Shown here: piece after piece, positions 13,625 through 25,612 of the stretch
Layout of the letters: each line of letters opens with the position of its first letter
How positions within the stretch are numbered: the first letter of the stretch is position 1
Assembly: GCA_963965975.1 (NCBI GenBank)
Contig: OZ014416.1
Span: 186,001-250,000, forward strand
Origin: Xestospongia bergquistia
Lineage: Eukaryota; Porifera; Demospongiae; Haplosclerida; Petrosiidae
Length of the DNA stretch: 64,000 bases
Reading direction: 5' to 3'
The notes under the pieces: model-generated
The model's input: only the letters and a program-made list of their open reading frames with translations
Told to the model about the DNA's origin: nothing
Database searches by the model: none
Translations under genes and position numbers: made by a program

Positions 13625-15949
13625 ATGGCAGCTCGACGTTGGTTTCATACGAATCTTACCGGTCAAAATGCCGAGACATTGTTGAAAGCACGTGGAATAG
13701 ATGGATCCTATTTAGTAAGACCTTCTCAAAATACGCCAGGAGATTTCTCACTCTCTGTCAGAAGAGGTGACGAAGTCACTCACATTAGAATACAGAACTC
13801 TGGTGATTTTTACGATCTCTATGGCGGTGAGAAATTTGCTACTTTAGCAGAACTTATTCAATATTATACTGAAAATCCTGGCCAACTTAAAGAAAAGAAT
13901 GGCGCTTTTATTGAACTCAAAATGCCATTTAACAGTGAGGATGTTACAACAGAAAGGTAACATTAATATATTGTTAATAGTGTGTCAGATTACAATTTTT
14001 TTAGATGGTATCATGGCACCATTACTGGCAAAGAAGCAGAGACACTACTCACAGACAAAGGTGTCGAGGGGAGTTATTTGGTACGTGCCTCCACTCACAA
14101 TCCTGGTAACTATGTCCTGTCGGCTCGAATTCATGGGGAAGTGGCTCATGTTATGATAGATCATAGGAATGGCAAATTTGATGTAGGAGGTGGCCCTTCA
14201 TTCCCATCTCTTAATGAAGTAATTGAGCACTATCGTTCAAATCCTATGATTGAAACAAGTGGACGTGTTATTACATTAAAAGCTCCATTTAATACAACCT
14301 CTTTCATGGCAGTTAATATTGGTCAGCGAGTAAAAGAGTTAGAGAAGGAATCCATTGACGTTGTAGGTAAAGCAGGCTTTTGGGAAGAATTTGAAGTATG
14401 TTATGATAGAATTAAGAAGCACGAGTTTATTAATTTTGTATATTAGCAACTACAACAGCAAGAATGTCGTCATCTTTTCAGTAGGAAAGAAGGAGCTCGT
14501 CCGGAAAATAAATCCAAAAATCGTTACAAAAATATTCTGCCATGTAAGTGTTTGAACATTATGATATAGTGTGTAGTTCCTAAATAAACTATGACCTTGT
14601 ATACAAACTGTTGTCTAAATATTATTATTTTATATAAACTAGACATGTTGTCTTTTCATACATTACTTATTGTGTTTATGATAATACATATTCTAAACGA
14701 TGTTTTGCTTTCCCACTTCTTGACGGAACTAAATCAACAAAGTATTTATTATTATTTTTTTGTTTATTTTATGTTTCTAGTTGATCATACTCGTGTCATA
14801 CTTCAAGGCGGTGATCCCAATGTTACCGGTAGTGATTATATTAATGCTAATTATATTAGTGGGGAAGTCCCTGGCAGTGAGAAACATTATATTGCTACTC
14901 AAGGATGTCTTCCTGGGACAGTCAACGACTTTTGGAAGATGATGTGGCAAGAGAAAACACAAGTTGTTGTTATGACAACCAATGAAGTTGAACGAGGAAG
15001 GGTGAGTTATACCATCCATCCATTAATATATGCTGATGTATCTTGTTTGTTTTTCTATTCATCCATTTTATAATTATTACTTATGGCATATTTCCTCTCA
15101 TTTGTAGAATAAATGTACCAGATATTGGCCTGCAAAAGATGATACTGCTCAATATGGTAGTCTTCATGTCTTGACAGTTAGTGAAACTGTACATCCTCAC
15201 TACATCTACAGGGAATTCCTAGTAAACAATGAAGACGATGTAAGTCTTTTATCAATAGATTTTCATATTATTTTTTTCTGTAGTCTTCTGAAGAAGGGAG
15301 GCACATATATCACTTTCATTTTAAGGCGTGGCCAGATCATGGCGTCCCTCAAGATCCTGGGACAGTATTAGGATTTTTACATGATGTTAAATTAAAGCAA
15401 GATGAATTACTACGTGATGATCTTAGTCCAGGACCTATTGTCGTCCATTGTTCTGCTGGTATTGGACGTACTGGTACTTTTATTGTTATTGATATCCTAC
15501 TAAATGTAATGGGACAGCAAGGTAATGATTAATGGGTGTGGTCAAAAGTGTAGTTATGGTTTGTATATATCATAAGGTCTGGAAGCTGATGTAGATGTTC
15601 AACGTGCTATTCAACTTGTTAGAGCTCAGCGTTCAGGAATGGTTCAGACAGAGGTGCGTGTCATGTTTTCTCTTGTGTAGCATATGTTTATCTTGTTACT
15701 ATAGCAACAATATAAGTTTGTTTATAAAGCGATATTACAACAAATAGAGACAAATCGTCAACTTCAAATGGTAAGTGATGTTGCTGTTAAAATAATCATT
15801 TTCTCTTTCACACACACACACAATAGGCTAGTACTACTACTAATGGAGACGTTGAACATGTTTACAGTAATTTACCAACAATAGCACAGGTAAATCATAC
15901 CTACTCCTACTCATTTAATTTAAACCATTTACCATAGGGGCAGTCCTAA
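13625..15949 (+). CDS. PTPN11: SHP-2 type protein tyrosine phosphatase (PTPN11/PTPN6)
   Basis: Cytosolic phosphatase acting downstream of receptor tyrosine kinases. Exon 1 (13625-13956) is the N-terminal SH2 domain with [12 protein letters not shown] and the [15 protein letters not shown] loop, which contains the Asp and Glu that hold the autoinhibited state in the vertebrate enzyme. Exon 2 (14005-14395) is the second SH2 domain ([14 protein letters not shown]-like FDVGGG). The PTP domain follows with [28 protein letters not shown] near 15330 and the catalytic [12 protein letters not shown] near 15440-15475, where the nucleophile and Arg are intact. After the Q-loop (RSGMVQTE) the tail is only about 35 residues, much shorter than in human SHP-2, and holds one tyrosine, VYSNLP, a YxN motif. 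The start at 13625 is fixed by the conserved RRWFH. Stop 15947-15949. Confidence 0.96.
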
Positions 15950-16177
15950 GTACACATTTCATGAACAATTCACAGGATATATTACATGAATCATGTTTCA
16001 ATATTAATATTGTTTAAATATGAGAGTCACTTAGTTTAATACTGTCTACTATTTTGTTATTATAATTATTAGTAGTGAAAACTTTTATTATAAGGAATAT
16101 GTCATGGACTATCAGACATATTGTGTGTGTGCTATAACTATTTATTTTTAATATTCAGTTAAATCATTAAATTATTT

Positions 16178-16986
16178 TTAATATTCAGTTAAATCATCAT
16201 TAAAATACAAATTAATAGGAGGTAAGAATTCTTCCTCATCTAGTCTTAACTTGTACATATCTTCACCTTCATCTCTGACTCCATTTTGAGATAATGTTTT
16301 GTTCATTTCTAAATTTTGACCAAAATATTTCCATGTATAACTAGTGGCATGATTGTTATAAGGTTTGTATCGAAGGAGAATCTCATTCATTGTCTCTTCA
16401 GCACAAACCTGGACAAGAAAATGGATACATGCTTAGTTAATGGACACATATTTGCATCAATAGACGCATAATTAACTGAATTACTTCAATAATTTGTTCC
16501 TGTAATGTCAATGTATTGATAACTCGAATTTTGCGTACTCTTTGAGAGAGAGTACCTACACAATAACAACTGTTTTTCCACCAAGGTATGCCAAAGTTAT
16601 TAGCCCAATCTGATCGTGGGAATGGAGGTGGTATGTGAACAAATCTACCCATAGGAGTATATGGTACTACACATCCTGTAACTGGATGTATGTATCTCTT
16701 TATCTATAAGATGAATGATAGTATAATGTTATATACTATTGAGCTTACATCTTTAGTATTTGGATCAAACCAGTGAGATATATCTTTGCCTGCATTTGCT
16801 AGGATTGGTTTTAAAAGGATGTCACCTTTAAGATGTATTTTAATTAGTAGATTTCTAACATGTAGATTTACCTGAATGCTGTTCACAGAATGACGTGAGA
16901 TTGTAGACTTTGCCTAGAAATGATACCCAACAATCTGAAGGCGTGTTATGGCAAGCTACTTCAGCAGGAGTGTAGTATTTAGACAT
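16178..16986 (-). CDS. CYB5D1: Cytochrome b5 domain-containing protein 1
   Basis: Small protein with a cytochrome b5 haem fold; the vertebrate protein is linked to ciliary function. Start ATG at 16986 gives [20 protein letters not shown], with the first haem-ligand region ([14 protein letters not shown]), then [13 protein letters not shown] with the second His, a middle part [20 protein letters not shown], and a C-terminal half resembling a ubiquitin-like fold: [18 protein letters not shown] and the family ending [12 protein letters not shown]. About five exons. The end of the coding region and the following 3' UTR contain a tandem duplication (about 25 bp, near 16147-16199), so the stop lies inside repeated sequence. 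Convergent with PTPN11 and divergent from NAA38 by 93 bp. Confidence 0.95.
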
Positions 16987-17079
16987 TCTCTTCACTACTT
17001 ATTGTTATGTAAGTCTTGTCTCTATGGCAACACTGCAATTGCCACACCTATAAAATTGTCTAAGCCGCACCTACCAATA

Positions 17080-17461
17080 ATGGATGAAAAAGGGTTTTTG
17101 AAGGAGCTACTCAATAAGAGGCTAAGAATTGGTCTACGTGATGGCAGAGTAGTAGACGGACACTTTATGTGCACTGATAGTGCATGCAATATTGTATTAA
17201 GTAACTGTGAAGAATTTCTTACTCAAGCTGATATAGGTATGTTATCATTATTATAATTGAAGTGATGTCATTTTATGATTATCTTTAATAGATGAAGTGG
17301 AGAGGAATCCCTCATCAAAGACAGCTAATATCCGCACATTAGCATTAGCTATTGTCCCCGGTCAAGAGATTATGTCAATATTAGTAGCAGATAACTTCTT
17401 ATCGACAGAAACTGTGGAATATATAAATACTAGAACTACTGACAGTGTTGAAAAAAATTAA
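17080..17461 (+). CDS. NAA38: NatC subunit Naa38 (LSMD1)
   Basis: LSm-fold auxiliary subunit of the NatC N-terminal acetyltransferase. Two exons, 17080-17236 and 17292-17461, encode 108 aa. The Sm1 part is LLNKRLRIGLRDGRVVDGHFMCTD with CNIVLSNCEEF, and the Sm2 part is RTLALAIVPGQEIMSILV. Length and motifs match the family core; the Ser-rich N-terminal extension of the human protein is missing. An in-frame ATG at 16948 would add 44 residues, but that stretch overlaps the start of CYB5D1 on the other strand and resembles nothing, so MDEKGFLKELL is preferred as start. Confidence 0.93.
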
Positions 17462-17589
17462 TTAATAGTATTTCATATGAAGTATACGGACTTTTAATGA
17501 GAACTTCCTTCCATTACTTTTGCCTACAAATTTCAGAACGTTTCCGTATCCTTTTCGGAAACGTTTATCACGTGGTGTTCATAACTATG

Positions 17590-18483
17590 ATATTCTCTTC
17601 GTATTTGACTGCTGTAAGACCTTGGACTCTATCAGCTTCTTTAACTCCAGTCTTACTTGGATCTGTATTAAGTTATAAAACCTATGGCCAGTTTTCTATA
17701 GTGATAGCTATTTTGTCGACTATTACTGTGTTAGCAGTACATGGAGCAGGAAACTTAGTGAATACATATTTTGATTATATTCAAGGTGTTGATGCAAGAG
17801 CAGAGGGAACTGAAGACAGAACATTAGTTGATAGACATTTGGAACCGGCCCAAGTTGTTAATCTTGCTGCTTATTTGTATGGGTGTGGTATGTTGGGGTT
17901 GTGGGCGTTGATGATATTTTCTCCTGCTCGTAGTGAACTGATAGCTGGCTTATTTTTTGGTGGATTATCAGGTTCATTTTTATACACAGGTGGTATTGGA
18001 TTAAAATATTACATTATGGGTGATCTCTTAGTTATTATTACATTTGGACCATTGGCTGTGTTGTTTTCATATTTCGTTCAATCAGGTCATCTCTCTCTTT
18101 CTCCTCTCCTATTGGCCATTCCTCTAGCTCTTAATACAGAGGCTATAATGCACAGTAAACATACTAGAGATATCAATGCTCACAGACAAACTGGCCTAGT
18201 ATCACTAGCAGTATTATTAGGACAACAAGGATCATATCTTCTCCTTTCTCTTCTCCTTTTCCTCCCCTACTTTATATTTCTCTATTGGATGCTCCAATAT
18301 TCATTTCCTCTTGGTCTACCTATCATTACAATCCCGTATGCTTTCAAATTGGAACGTACATTTAGAGAAAGTGATGGACGTCAGAGTATATCTCACGGAT
18401 TGGCTCAACTTAATCTCACAATTGGTCTGCTCCAAATAATAAGTTGTATCTTCTCATCAGTTATACCATTTATTACAGTCTAG
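17590..18483 (+). CDS. UBIAD1: UbiA prenyltransferase UBIAD1 (menaquinone-4 synthesis)
   Basis: Integral membrane prenyltransferase that makes menaquinone-4 in vertebrates. The core is one long exon. After MIFSSYLTAVRPWTLSASL come many hydrophobic segments and the first Asp-rich site NTYFDYIQGVD, the loop DRTLVDRHLEPAQVV, the conserved GGLSGSFLYTGGIGLKY, ITFGPLAVLF, and the second site around HSKHTRDINAHRQTG, all in place as in the human enzyme. The open frame extends upstream to an ATG at 17497, but the family-like sequence begins at the Met near 17587-17590, and a TTTCAG inside the extension could be a splice acceptor of a 5' exon. I therefore take the internal start, with moderate certainty. 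Stop 18481-18483. Confidence 0.93.
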   Translation: MFSSYLTAVRPWTLSASLTPVLLGSVLSYKTYGQFSIVIAILSTITVLAVHGAGNLVNTYFDYIQGVDARAEGTEDRTLVDRHLEPAQVVNLAAYLYGCGMLGLWALMIFSPARSELIAGLFFGGLSGSFLYTGGIGLKYYIMGDLLVIITFGPLAVLFSYFVQSGHLSLSPLLLAIPLALNTEAIMHSKHTRDINAHRQTGLVSLAVLLGQQGSYLLLSLLLFLPYFIFLYWMLQYSFPLGLPIITIPYAFKLERTFRESDGRQSISHGLAQLNLTIGLLQIISCIFSSVIPFITV

Positions 18484-18526
18484 TTTATAAAAACTTGATA
18501 TTTTCTTATTATAAAAAAAATAAATT

Positions 18527-19350
18527 TTATAAATTTCCTTGCATTATTTCACCACCAATAGCTTTACTATATAACTTTAATATCTCATAAAGCAAGTAGT
18601 AGTCAGTAGTACTGAATATTGTATCAGCAAGTGCAAATAATAATGTAGTAGGGATTAACCCACGGCCGTATTCAACCATCAGAGTACCACTGGTCCATTG
18701 TACACCAGTAACTTCACCCGATCCATGAAATATAGTATCTCCAACACTATATTCTTTGATAATCATTCCTCCTTCCTTCCATTGTCTCATTGTACCTTGA
18801 ACTATAGTATCTGATATTTCTGCCCAATATCGACCTAATTAAATGAACAAATGAATAAAACAGATAGAATAATAATTAAGATACCTGAGTGTCCAGATGT
18901 GTCAATTCCAGTCCCAAAGAACAGGACATATTCCGTCAATGATGCATGAAGGAGATACATAGCACCCATCCACCCACCACAATTAATAAAGATCCATTTT
19001 GTATCACCCTTTGCAAGGATATGGTCACCGTAATCATTACGAAGTCTGTTCTCTACTAATTTAAGAGTCGCATTTGCAGACTGACCTGAAATAATAATAA
19101 ATTCAGTTAGTATATGAAATCTACAGTGCCAACCTTTAGTCTTTTCTAATACATCTGATGTAATGGCTGCAACATAATCTCTATCGAATAGGAATTTCTT
19201 TGAATTCATCCATACTTGAAGACTACCCAGTAATACACCCAATATAACAGCTATTATCACTCCAAGCTTCAGGCAACCTCCACAACACATTGTTAATATG
19301 CCACACCCACAAAGCCAAACTAAGCTCCACCTACTAACACGTGTAGCCAT
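18527..19350 (-). CDS. SIGMAR1: Sigma-1 receptor / ERG2 homologue
   Basis: ER membrane protein of the ERG2/sigma-1 family. Three exons. An N-terminal membrane helix ([19 protein letters not shown]) is followed by [10 protein letters not shown], the cupin-like barrel with [37 protein letters not shown], then [18 protein letters not shown] and [26 protein letters not shown], both strongly conserved, and a terminal amphipathic helix. Two starts are possible. The one at 19350 overlaps the EMC1 start by two bases; the one at 19290 ([10 protein letters not shown]) gives an N-terminus of human length and is perhaps likelier. Stop at 18527-18529. Confidence 0.94.
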
Positions 19351-22300
19351 GACTTCTCTGGTAGTCGCTGTAGTTTCCTTCTTAATATTAGGTCATATTG
19401 AAGCTCTTTACGAAGATCAAGTGGGCAACTTTGACTGGTAATGTTTTAATATCATATCATATTGTGCTATAATATATATACTTTTAGGTATCAACAATAT
19501 ATAGGTCATGTGACCTGGTCCTCATTTGAACAAGTTGCAGGTGGTCGTAGAAAAGTGTTATTAGCAACTAATGAAGGGGTCATTGCTGCCATTAATGCAG
19601 GACCTGGAACAATAGGTAATTGCCTGTAATGTTAGTATTAGTTATATTATTATATCTATTACAGCATGGCGCCAAGTGGTAGCAGGAGGTATAGCTGTTG
19701 TATTACATGAACGCTCTACTCTGTGGACAGTGTCAGGTGGAAATCACATGATCCTTAGAAGCTGGGAGACTGAGACGGGGTTCCTAAAATGGGAGGCATC
19801 TATTGAATTTAAGTCTCCTCAGTACACACAGTGGTCATTAACTACCCAGTGGAGACCAGGGGGGATATTGATGTCGTTAGCTGGTAATAAGAAAGGTAAT
19901 GAAATTATAATAGAGATGATGTCATATTGATCTTACATAGATCAGCTGGTAATAATATTACCTGGACTATTAGTGGTATACTCAACTCGATCTGGTAAAG
20001 AAGTCTGGAAGATATCTCTTCCTGATAGGTATGTTATGGTACATGACATTATAATAATAATATGTATGATCTATTTATAGTACATTAGCTAATAATAATA
20101 ATATGATCTATTTATAGTACATTAGCTAATAATAATAATATGATCTATTTATAGTACATTAGCTAGTTACGTTATATCTAAAGACACTGGAATTGATGTG
20201 TGGTTCATTGAAGACCAAAAGTTGAGTATTCAAAGTTATAATACTAATGAACGCAAAATTTTAGAAAATCGGAAAATGGTAAAAATTATAATAATAGAAA
20301 TAATAATTATGTTTTCATTTTAGGTAGCTGAAAATATTAATTGGTTCACTAATAATACAAGTTGTGTAGTACAGAGTGGAAATGATAATGTCATTTGTAA
20401 AGATGATAACAATGGACAACTTTACTATAGCAATATGAATGGTTTATTCCATCCTCTTACTATTGAGGTAAGTTCTGATATTTCATTCCTATACCTCAAG
20501 TCTCATACTAGGGACACATCCCTTCACTGAGTGAAGGTCCATTAGAAGATGCTGGTAATTCTTTCATTCATATTGGTCCCCATCTTGTCTCTATCGATAC
20601 TACATCATATGTCGTCAAACTGGTTTGTACTGGTTGTAGAATGAGGACAGCAAGTGACGAGAAAGGAACTAAACTTGGTGTCAGAATTGAAGAAAGTGGG
20701 AGTGGTCTCAAGATACACATGTTATCCACTGAGACTACTGAAGAAAGCTTGGATGTTAATGTTGGTGTCATTAGAGGGGGTGTGGTCTATGTAAGTAAAA
20801 TATTTGATTTGTTTAATTTTCAATTTAAAATAGGTGGAGTTATTTTTTATAAAAAAATCTGGTAATTGGCGGGTCATTATTATAAGAGAAGATGCCAGTG
20901 TCAGTTTTATATCAAACACAGGTAACATTATAATTTGAAGCCACACCCATTATATCTACCCACTCAGGTGATTTAATATGGGTAAGAGAGGAAGGATTAG
21001 CTAGTATTGTTGCCGTGGCAATGGTTGATCTACCTTCAGCTCAATTAGCAACAGAAGAATTCCTCTCACTACTTGAGGATGAATCTAATCCAGTCCTTCT
21101 AGGAATAAAACGACTAACTCTACAATTTACTTTAGCTAAAGATATGATACAAGATATCTCAAGAAAAGGTGTGGCTTCCATTTTTAAACGTATGGGTACT
21201 GAAGAACTCCTTAGAGATGATTTTAATACTAAAAAAATGGTTATTGCAGTTACTTCACGTTGTAAAGTAGGTGTGGTTAATGAGTAGAGCTTAATGTGAT
21301 GTATACAATTTACAGGTATATGGTATAAATAGTGAAAGTGGTCAAATAATATGGCAGCTGTTTTTACCATCACTCCACCCACTTAATGAGAAATCACTAC
21401 TCTATGTTGTTCGTACTGTGTCTCATCCCCCTGACCCTCCATTAATGATTTTATTAGGAACAGATGAACAATGTTCTTCTGGGTCTAGTATTTTTGAATT
21501 TAATCCAATCACAGGAAAACTGACCAATCAGATTTGTCTCCAGTATCATGTGATTCAAGCCACTTTATTGCCATTAACTGACCACACCCACAGACGAGTA
21601 TTGTTAATGTTGGACAACGAAGGCCAGGCTCATTGTTATCCAGATGGGTGTGACTTCCATGATCAGGGTCATACAATTCCTTTATTTCTTTACACTGCTA
21701 ATATTATTAATGGAGAATTGAAAGGATTTCAAATTATAAGGACTGATAAAGGCATTGAGGAGACAACCAGAGAAGTGTGGAGAATAGCTTTGCCAAAAAA
21801 TGAGAAAATATTAAGTGTTATTAATAAAGTGCAAGACCACGCCCACTCATTAGGAAGAGTACGACCTGATCGAAGTGTTCAATACAAGTATTTAAATCCC
21901 AATCTTGTTGCTATGGTGACCCAGACAACTGATCAAGTAAAACGTATGTCATATATTATTATAATGTAAATATCATGTACATGTATTATTATAATGTAAA
22001 TATCATGTACATGTATTATTATATAGCTAACCTCAATTTGTATTTACTGGATGTCGTTAGTGGGGGTGTGATCTATCAAGTGACTCATAAACTTGCAACT
22101 GTTCCAATCAACATAGTATTATGTGAAAATTGGGTTGTTGTAAGTTACTAATTGTACTATATGTGACGTGGGTATATCCCTTTTCCTCTTATAGTATAGT
22201 TATTATAATATCAAATTTTATCGTCAGGAAATAGTAGTGATTGAACTCTATGATCCAAGAAATGAAACAGAGTAGGTATAGCAGACCACACCCATTAGTT

Positions 22301-23027
22301 ATTACTTCCTATAAATAGATCTGTCTGGTCTTCTTTGGCCACACCCACTACTCCTGTTGTAACAACCCAAAGTTATACCTTTCCCACGTCTATTGTCACC
22401 TTATCTCATACAACTACTCTAAAGGGGATTACTCATAAAAGTCTATTGTGTAAGTCTAATGGATACATATATAAGTCAAATGGATGTATATATAAGTAAA
22501 TATTATCACATATATTGGCTTACACATACATCCCCTCCTCTCGTAGTGGGACTAAACTCTGGACATATTATGATGCTAAGAAAGGATATACTGGATCCTC
22601 GTCGTAACATAACACCCACTCAAGACATGATGTAAGTCATGTGATGATCACATGATCTCATTGTATTGCAAACAGGGAAGAGGGTCTACCTATTTACATT
22701 CCTGAACTACGAGTTGAACCAAAGGTATTTATTAATTATAATCAAACAATAGCAGAGATTCAAGGTATTTTAACCACACCCACTGGATTAGAATCTACTA
22801 GTTTAGTTTTTGCCTATGGACTAGGTAAGCCCCACCTACTTTAAGATTATTTTTATAAATTTTTAGACCTTTATTTAACTAGAGTGACGCCATCTAAACA
22901 ATTTGATATGTTAGCTGAGGACTTTGATTACTTGTTGATAGCAGGCGTGGTTGGTACTCTTATCCTAGCAACAATAGTTTTCTCTCGGCTTTCCATGAGG
23001 AAGACTCTTAATTTATTATGGCAATGA
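19349..23027 (+). CDS. EMC1: ER membrane protein complex subunit 1
   Basis: Largest subunit of the EMC insertase. The first exon encodes a signal peptide ([19 protein letters not shown]) and then LYEDQVGNFDWYQQYIGHV, the family's mature start. Quinoprotein/WD-like propeller sequence follows (KVLLATNEGVIAAINAG, RSWETETGFLKWE), then the C-terminal DUF1620 region with DRSVQYKYLNPNLVAMVTQ, ENWVVY, FPTSIVTLSHT and INYNQTIAEIQG, and a last transmembrane helix (YLLIAGVVGTLILATIVF) ending in NLLWQ. Start and stop (23025-23027) are well supported. About 14 exons. One intron (20033-20159) contains a 37-bp tandem duplication that copies the 3' splice site; another short duplication lies at about 21945-22015. 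Confidence 0.95.
20066..20166 (+). repeat. 37-bp tandem duplication of an EMC1 3' splice site
   Basis: Units at 20066-20102, 20103-20139 and 20140-20166 (partial) each contain TTATAG followed by TACATTAGC. Only the last copy keeps the reading frame (D-STLASYVIS); use of either upstream copy leads quickly to TAG. Confidence 0.85.
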
Positions 23028-23069
23028 AGTGTAATCATTTTTAGAATCATTGCAAAAAAAATTATATAT

Positions 23070-25050
23070 TTAAAAATAATACAATTTATTAATAATAGCA
23101 ATAACATTGGGTAATCGATAAATTAATAATGCTATTGTTACCGTAAATATAATTATTAAATACTTGTTATTTCTCAGAGCAGGCCACACCCTCTTTGAAG
23201 ATAGTATTTTAGTTTTATTTAACAGTCGATTTGTCTTTAATAATACTGTGGGTGTGTCCACTAGTTCACCCATTAAATAATGTTTACCAGCAGACTTGAT
23301 AACTACAACAATCATTGCCCCCATTATTCCTTTAATTTGTGGGACTAATACCTAATTAATGTACAATACATGTAAAATTTACATGTAATATGTTACCTGT
23401 TCATAATATTTTGTATGTCCAACATAATATTGTCCATCATGAGAGATTTCTGTCACTAATACATTTTCTTTAACATTAACACGATTATTGTATGTCTCAT
23501 ATGAATGAAATACTTCAGTTAAATATCGTGACCTCCTCTTTACCTAGATTGGAAAGTAATAATTAGATAAAGAAGTAAGGAGCTACCTCTTGTGTTGATA
23601 ATCGTTTCATTTTTGCTGCTGGTGTACCAGGACGAGGGTAAAACTGATTAATAAACAGTGAAGGAAAGTGATACTCTTTAACAAGGGCCACTGTCTCCTC
23701 AAAGTCCTAAAAATAGACACCAACTATGGGGGTGTGGTCTGTTACATGTATTTTAACTACCTCTTCTGTTTCTGTTGGAAACCCACAGATTACATCAGTT
23801 GCTATGGTAACACCTGGAACACTACAACAATATCAATAAGTTATATTGATAGTGTCCTGCCCACTTACTTTTGACGAAGATAATCAACAACTTGTCTAAA
23901 TTGTTTCACAGTATATTCTCGTTTCATAGCAGCTAATACAGGGTCAGCCCCTGACTGAACAGGTACATGTAAAAATGCATATACTCGAGGATGTGCTAAA
24001 ATCTGAGCTATATCCTAGACCAAACAAGTCACATGATCTGTTACACAAGTCATGTGACATTTACCTCTAAATATTCCAATATATATGGCGGGTTTGTCAT
24101 TCCTATACGTAACATACAATTTTCAGGAATAACCTTCACTAGTTGCCATAGTAACTCAGGTAGAGTGACATCTATATCTCGACCATATGCTCCTGTATCC
24201 TCACTAGTTAGCCACACCTCCACAACTCCTTCAGCAAAGGCTTGTTGTGCTCTCTGAATGATTTCTTCAGGTGAATAACTAGCTAAGTTACCTCTAGAAT
24301 GCTTCGTTTTACAATATGTGCAATGATTTAGACAACTAAGGAGAGAGATGATGTTTGTGAATGAGATCAATTAACTATTATTACCCTGAATTAATAGGAA
24401 TTATCTCAATGAGTGGATTTCTGCGTATCTTGGGTAAATCTAAATTTGGTCCTGCTAATCTTTTTCCATTAGCTCTCTTTTGTCCAAATAATTTCACAGT
24501 ATTTCCTTTAATTGTTTCCTCAACTACTTCAACTACTCTATCAATTTGTTGTACACCAACTACTGAAACATCTTGGACATCAGCCAAATCTTTTTGACCC
24601 TGAGGGACACATCCTGCCACAACAAGAGTCTTTTGTAGGTCTTTCCCTCGTCTAATAGCACTTTTTAGTCCGTCTTCACTTGGACCTTTAACTGTACAAC
24701 TATTCAGCAACCAAATTTGAGCATCAATTGGCGACTCTAAATTGTTTTAGTATTAATAAATAAAGTATATATAAATGGGTGGAGTTTTTATTACCTGTAA
24801 TGGCATAACCACTAGCAGCTAGTAGTCCTGCCATATACTCTCCATCACTTGTATTGTGTGAACAACCCCATGTTTTAATATATACACTTTGACTACCTGG
24901 AATAAAACTATCGCCTTCAACTGAAGGAGGTGGGGCATGTTTACGTAATGCTCTAGGAAGGACTTGATTGATATTGGGAGAACTTCTGATATTGTCATGA
25001 GTTGTCACAATGTCTTCAATATCCTTGACTACCTCCTGTTTGCAAGACAT
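23070..25050 (-). CDS. CDKAL1: CDKAL1, tRNA ms2t6A37 methylthiotransferase
   Basis: Radical-SAM enzyme that adds the methylthio group to t6A37 of tRNA-Lys(UUU). The N-terminal UPF0004 domain shows [19 protein letters not shown] and [14 protein letters not shown] and CVPQGQ with the three cluster cysteines. The radical-SAM site [20 protein letters not shown] spans a small intron near 24345. Further matches: [29 protein letters not shown], the HIPVQS-like segment, [10 protein letters not shown] and [20 protein letters not shown]-like domain with [23 protein letters not shown] precedes a C-terminal membrane anchor ([15 protein letters not shown]), the ER anchor known in CDKAL1. Start 25050 and stop 23070 are supported by both ends. 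Confidence 0.95.
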
Positions 25051-25195
25051 CTTATTAGGTGGAGTCTTGTGAAAGGAGGAGTGGCTGGCCGGTTAGCCAT
25101 ACCCCAAAACAAATCAGCTGATGATATTCATTGATTTTACTGCGGCCTTGACCTAATCCAATCACTCTCAAGGTCAGAAACTAAAAGAAAAAGAA

Positions 25196-25612
25196 ATGGC
25201 TTCAGAAGACAAACAAGAAGATCCTGTCCTGAAAAATATTGGGCAGAATATTGCTGTTGCAGAAGGTAGTGATGATTTTATTATCATCGAATTAATAGGA
25301 GAATGTAACAATAACTCGTCTACCTCAAACATTACTCCAGACCCTCAATCACCAACTGTTAACATTGACTCTGCCTATGACGATTTTGTAGAACTCACTA
25401 TAGAAGATGTACAACAAGTATATTGTTCAATGATATTATGTATTTCTCGCATTTTTCCATGTTATAATAAATTATTATGACTACATTTTGTGTTTGTGCA
25501 GGGTCCTGAGGTACGTAGTCAGAAAGACAAGCGATCTCTTTATGGTATTAGACTATTCCAGTATAGTCCTGAGAGCGAAGGCAACATTTTTATTACTAAT
25601 GAAGAACTATAA
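25196..25612 (+). CDS. 110-aa acidic protein of unknown function
   Basis: Two exons, 25196-25417 and 25502-25612, joined in phase 0, encode 110 residues. I do not recognise the family. The protein is acidic and probably largely disordered, without a signal peptide or membrane segment. Two short motifs stand out, SDDFIIIEL and YDDFVELTI: each has an aromatic residue followed at +3 by Ile or Leu, preceded by acidic residues, which is the pattern of LC3-interacting regions. The C-terminus (RSLYGIRLFQYSPESEGNIF) looks more ordered. It is head-to-head with CDKAL1, 145 bp apart, and the start ATG is the first after a short purine-rich leader. Confidence 0.6.

Noticed and set aside
16948-17079. Upstream in-frame ATG extending NAA38 by 44 residues
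   Set aside because: The extension overlaps the CYB5D1 start on the other strand and has no resemblance to the family; MDEKG fits better.
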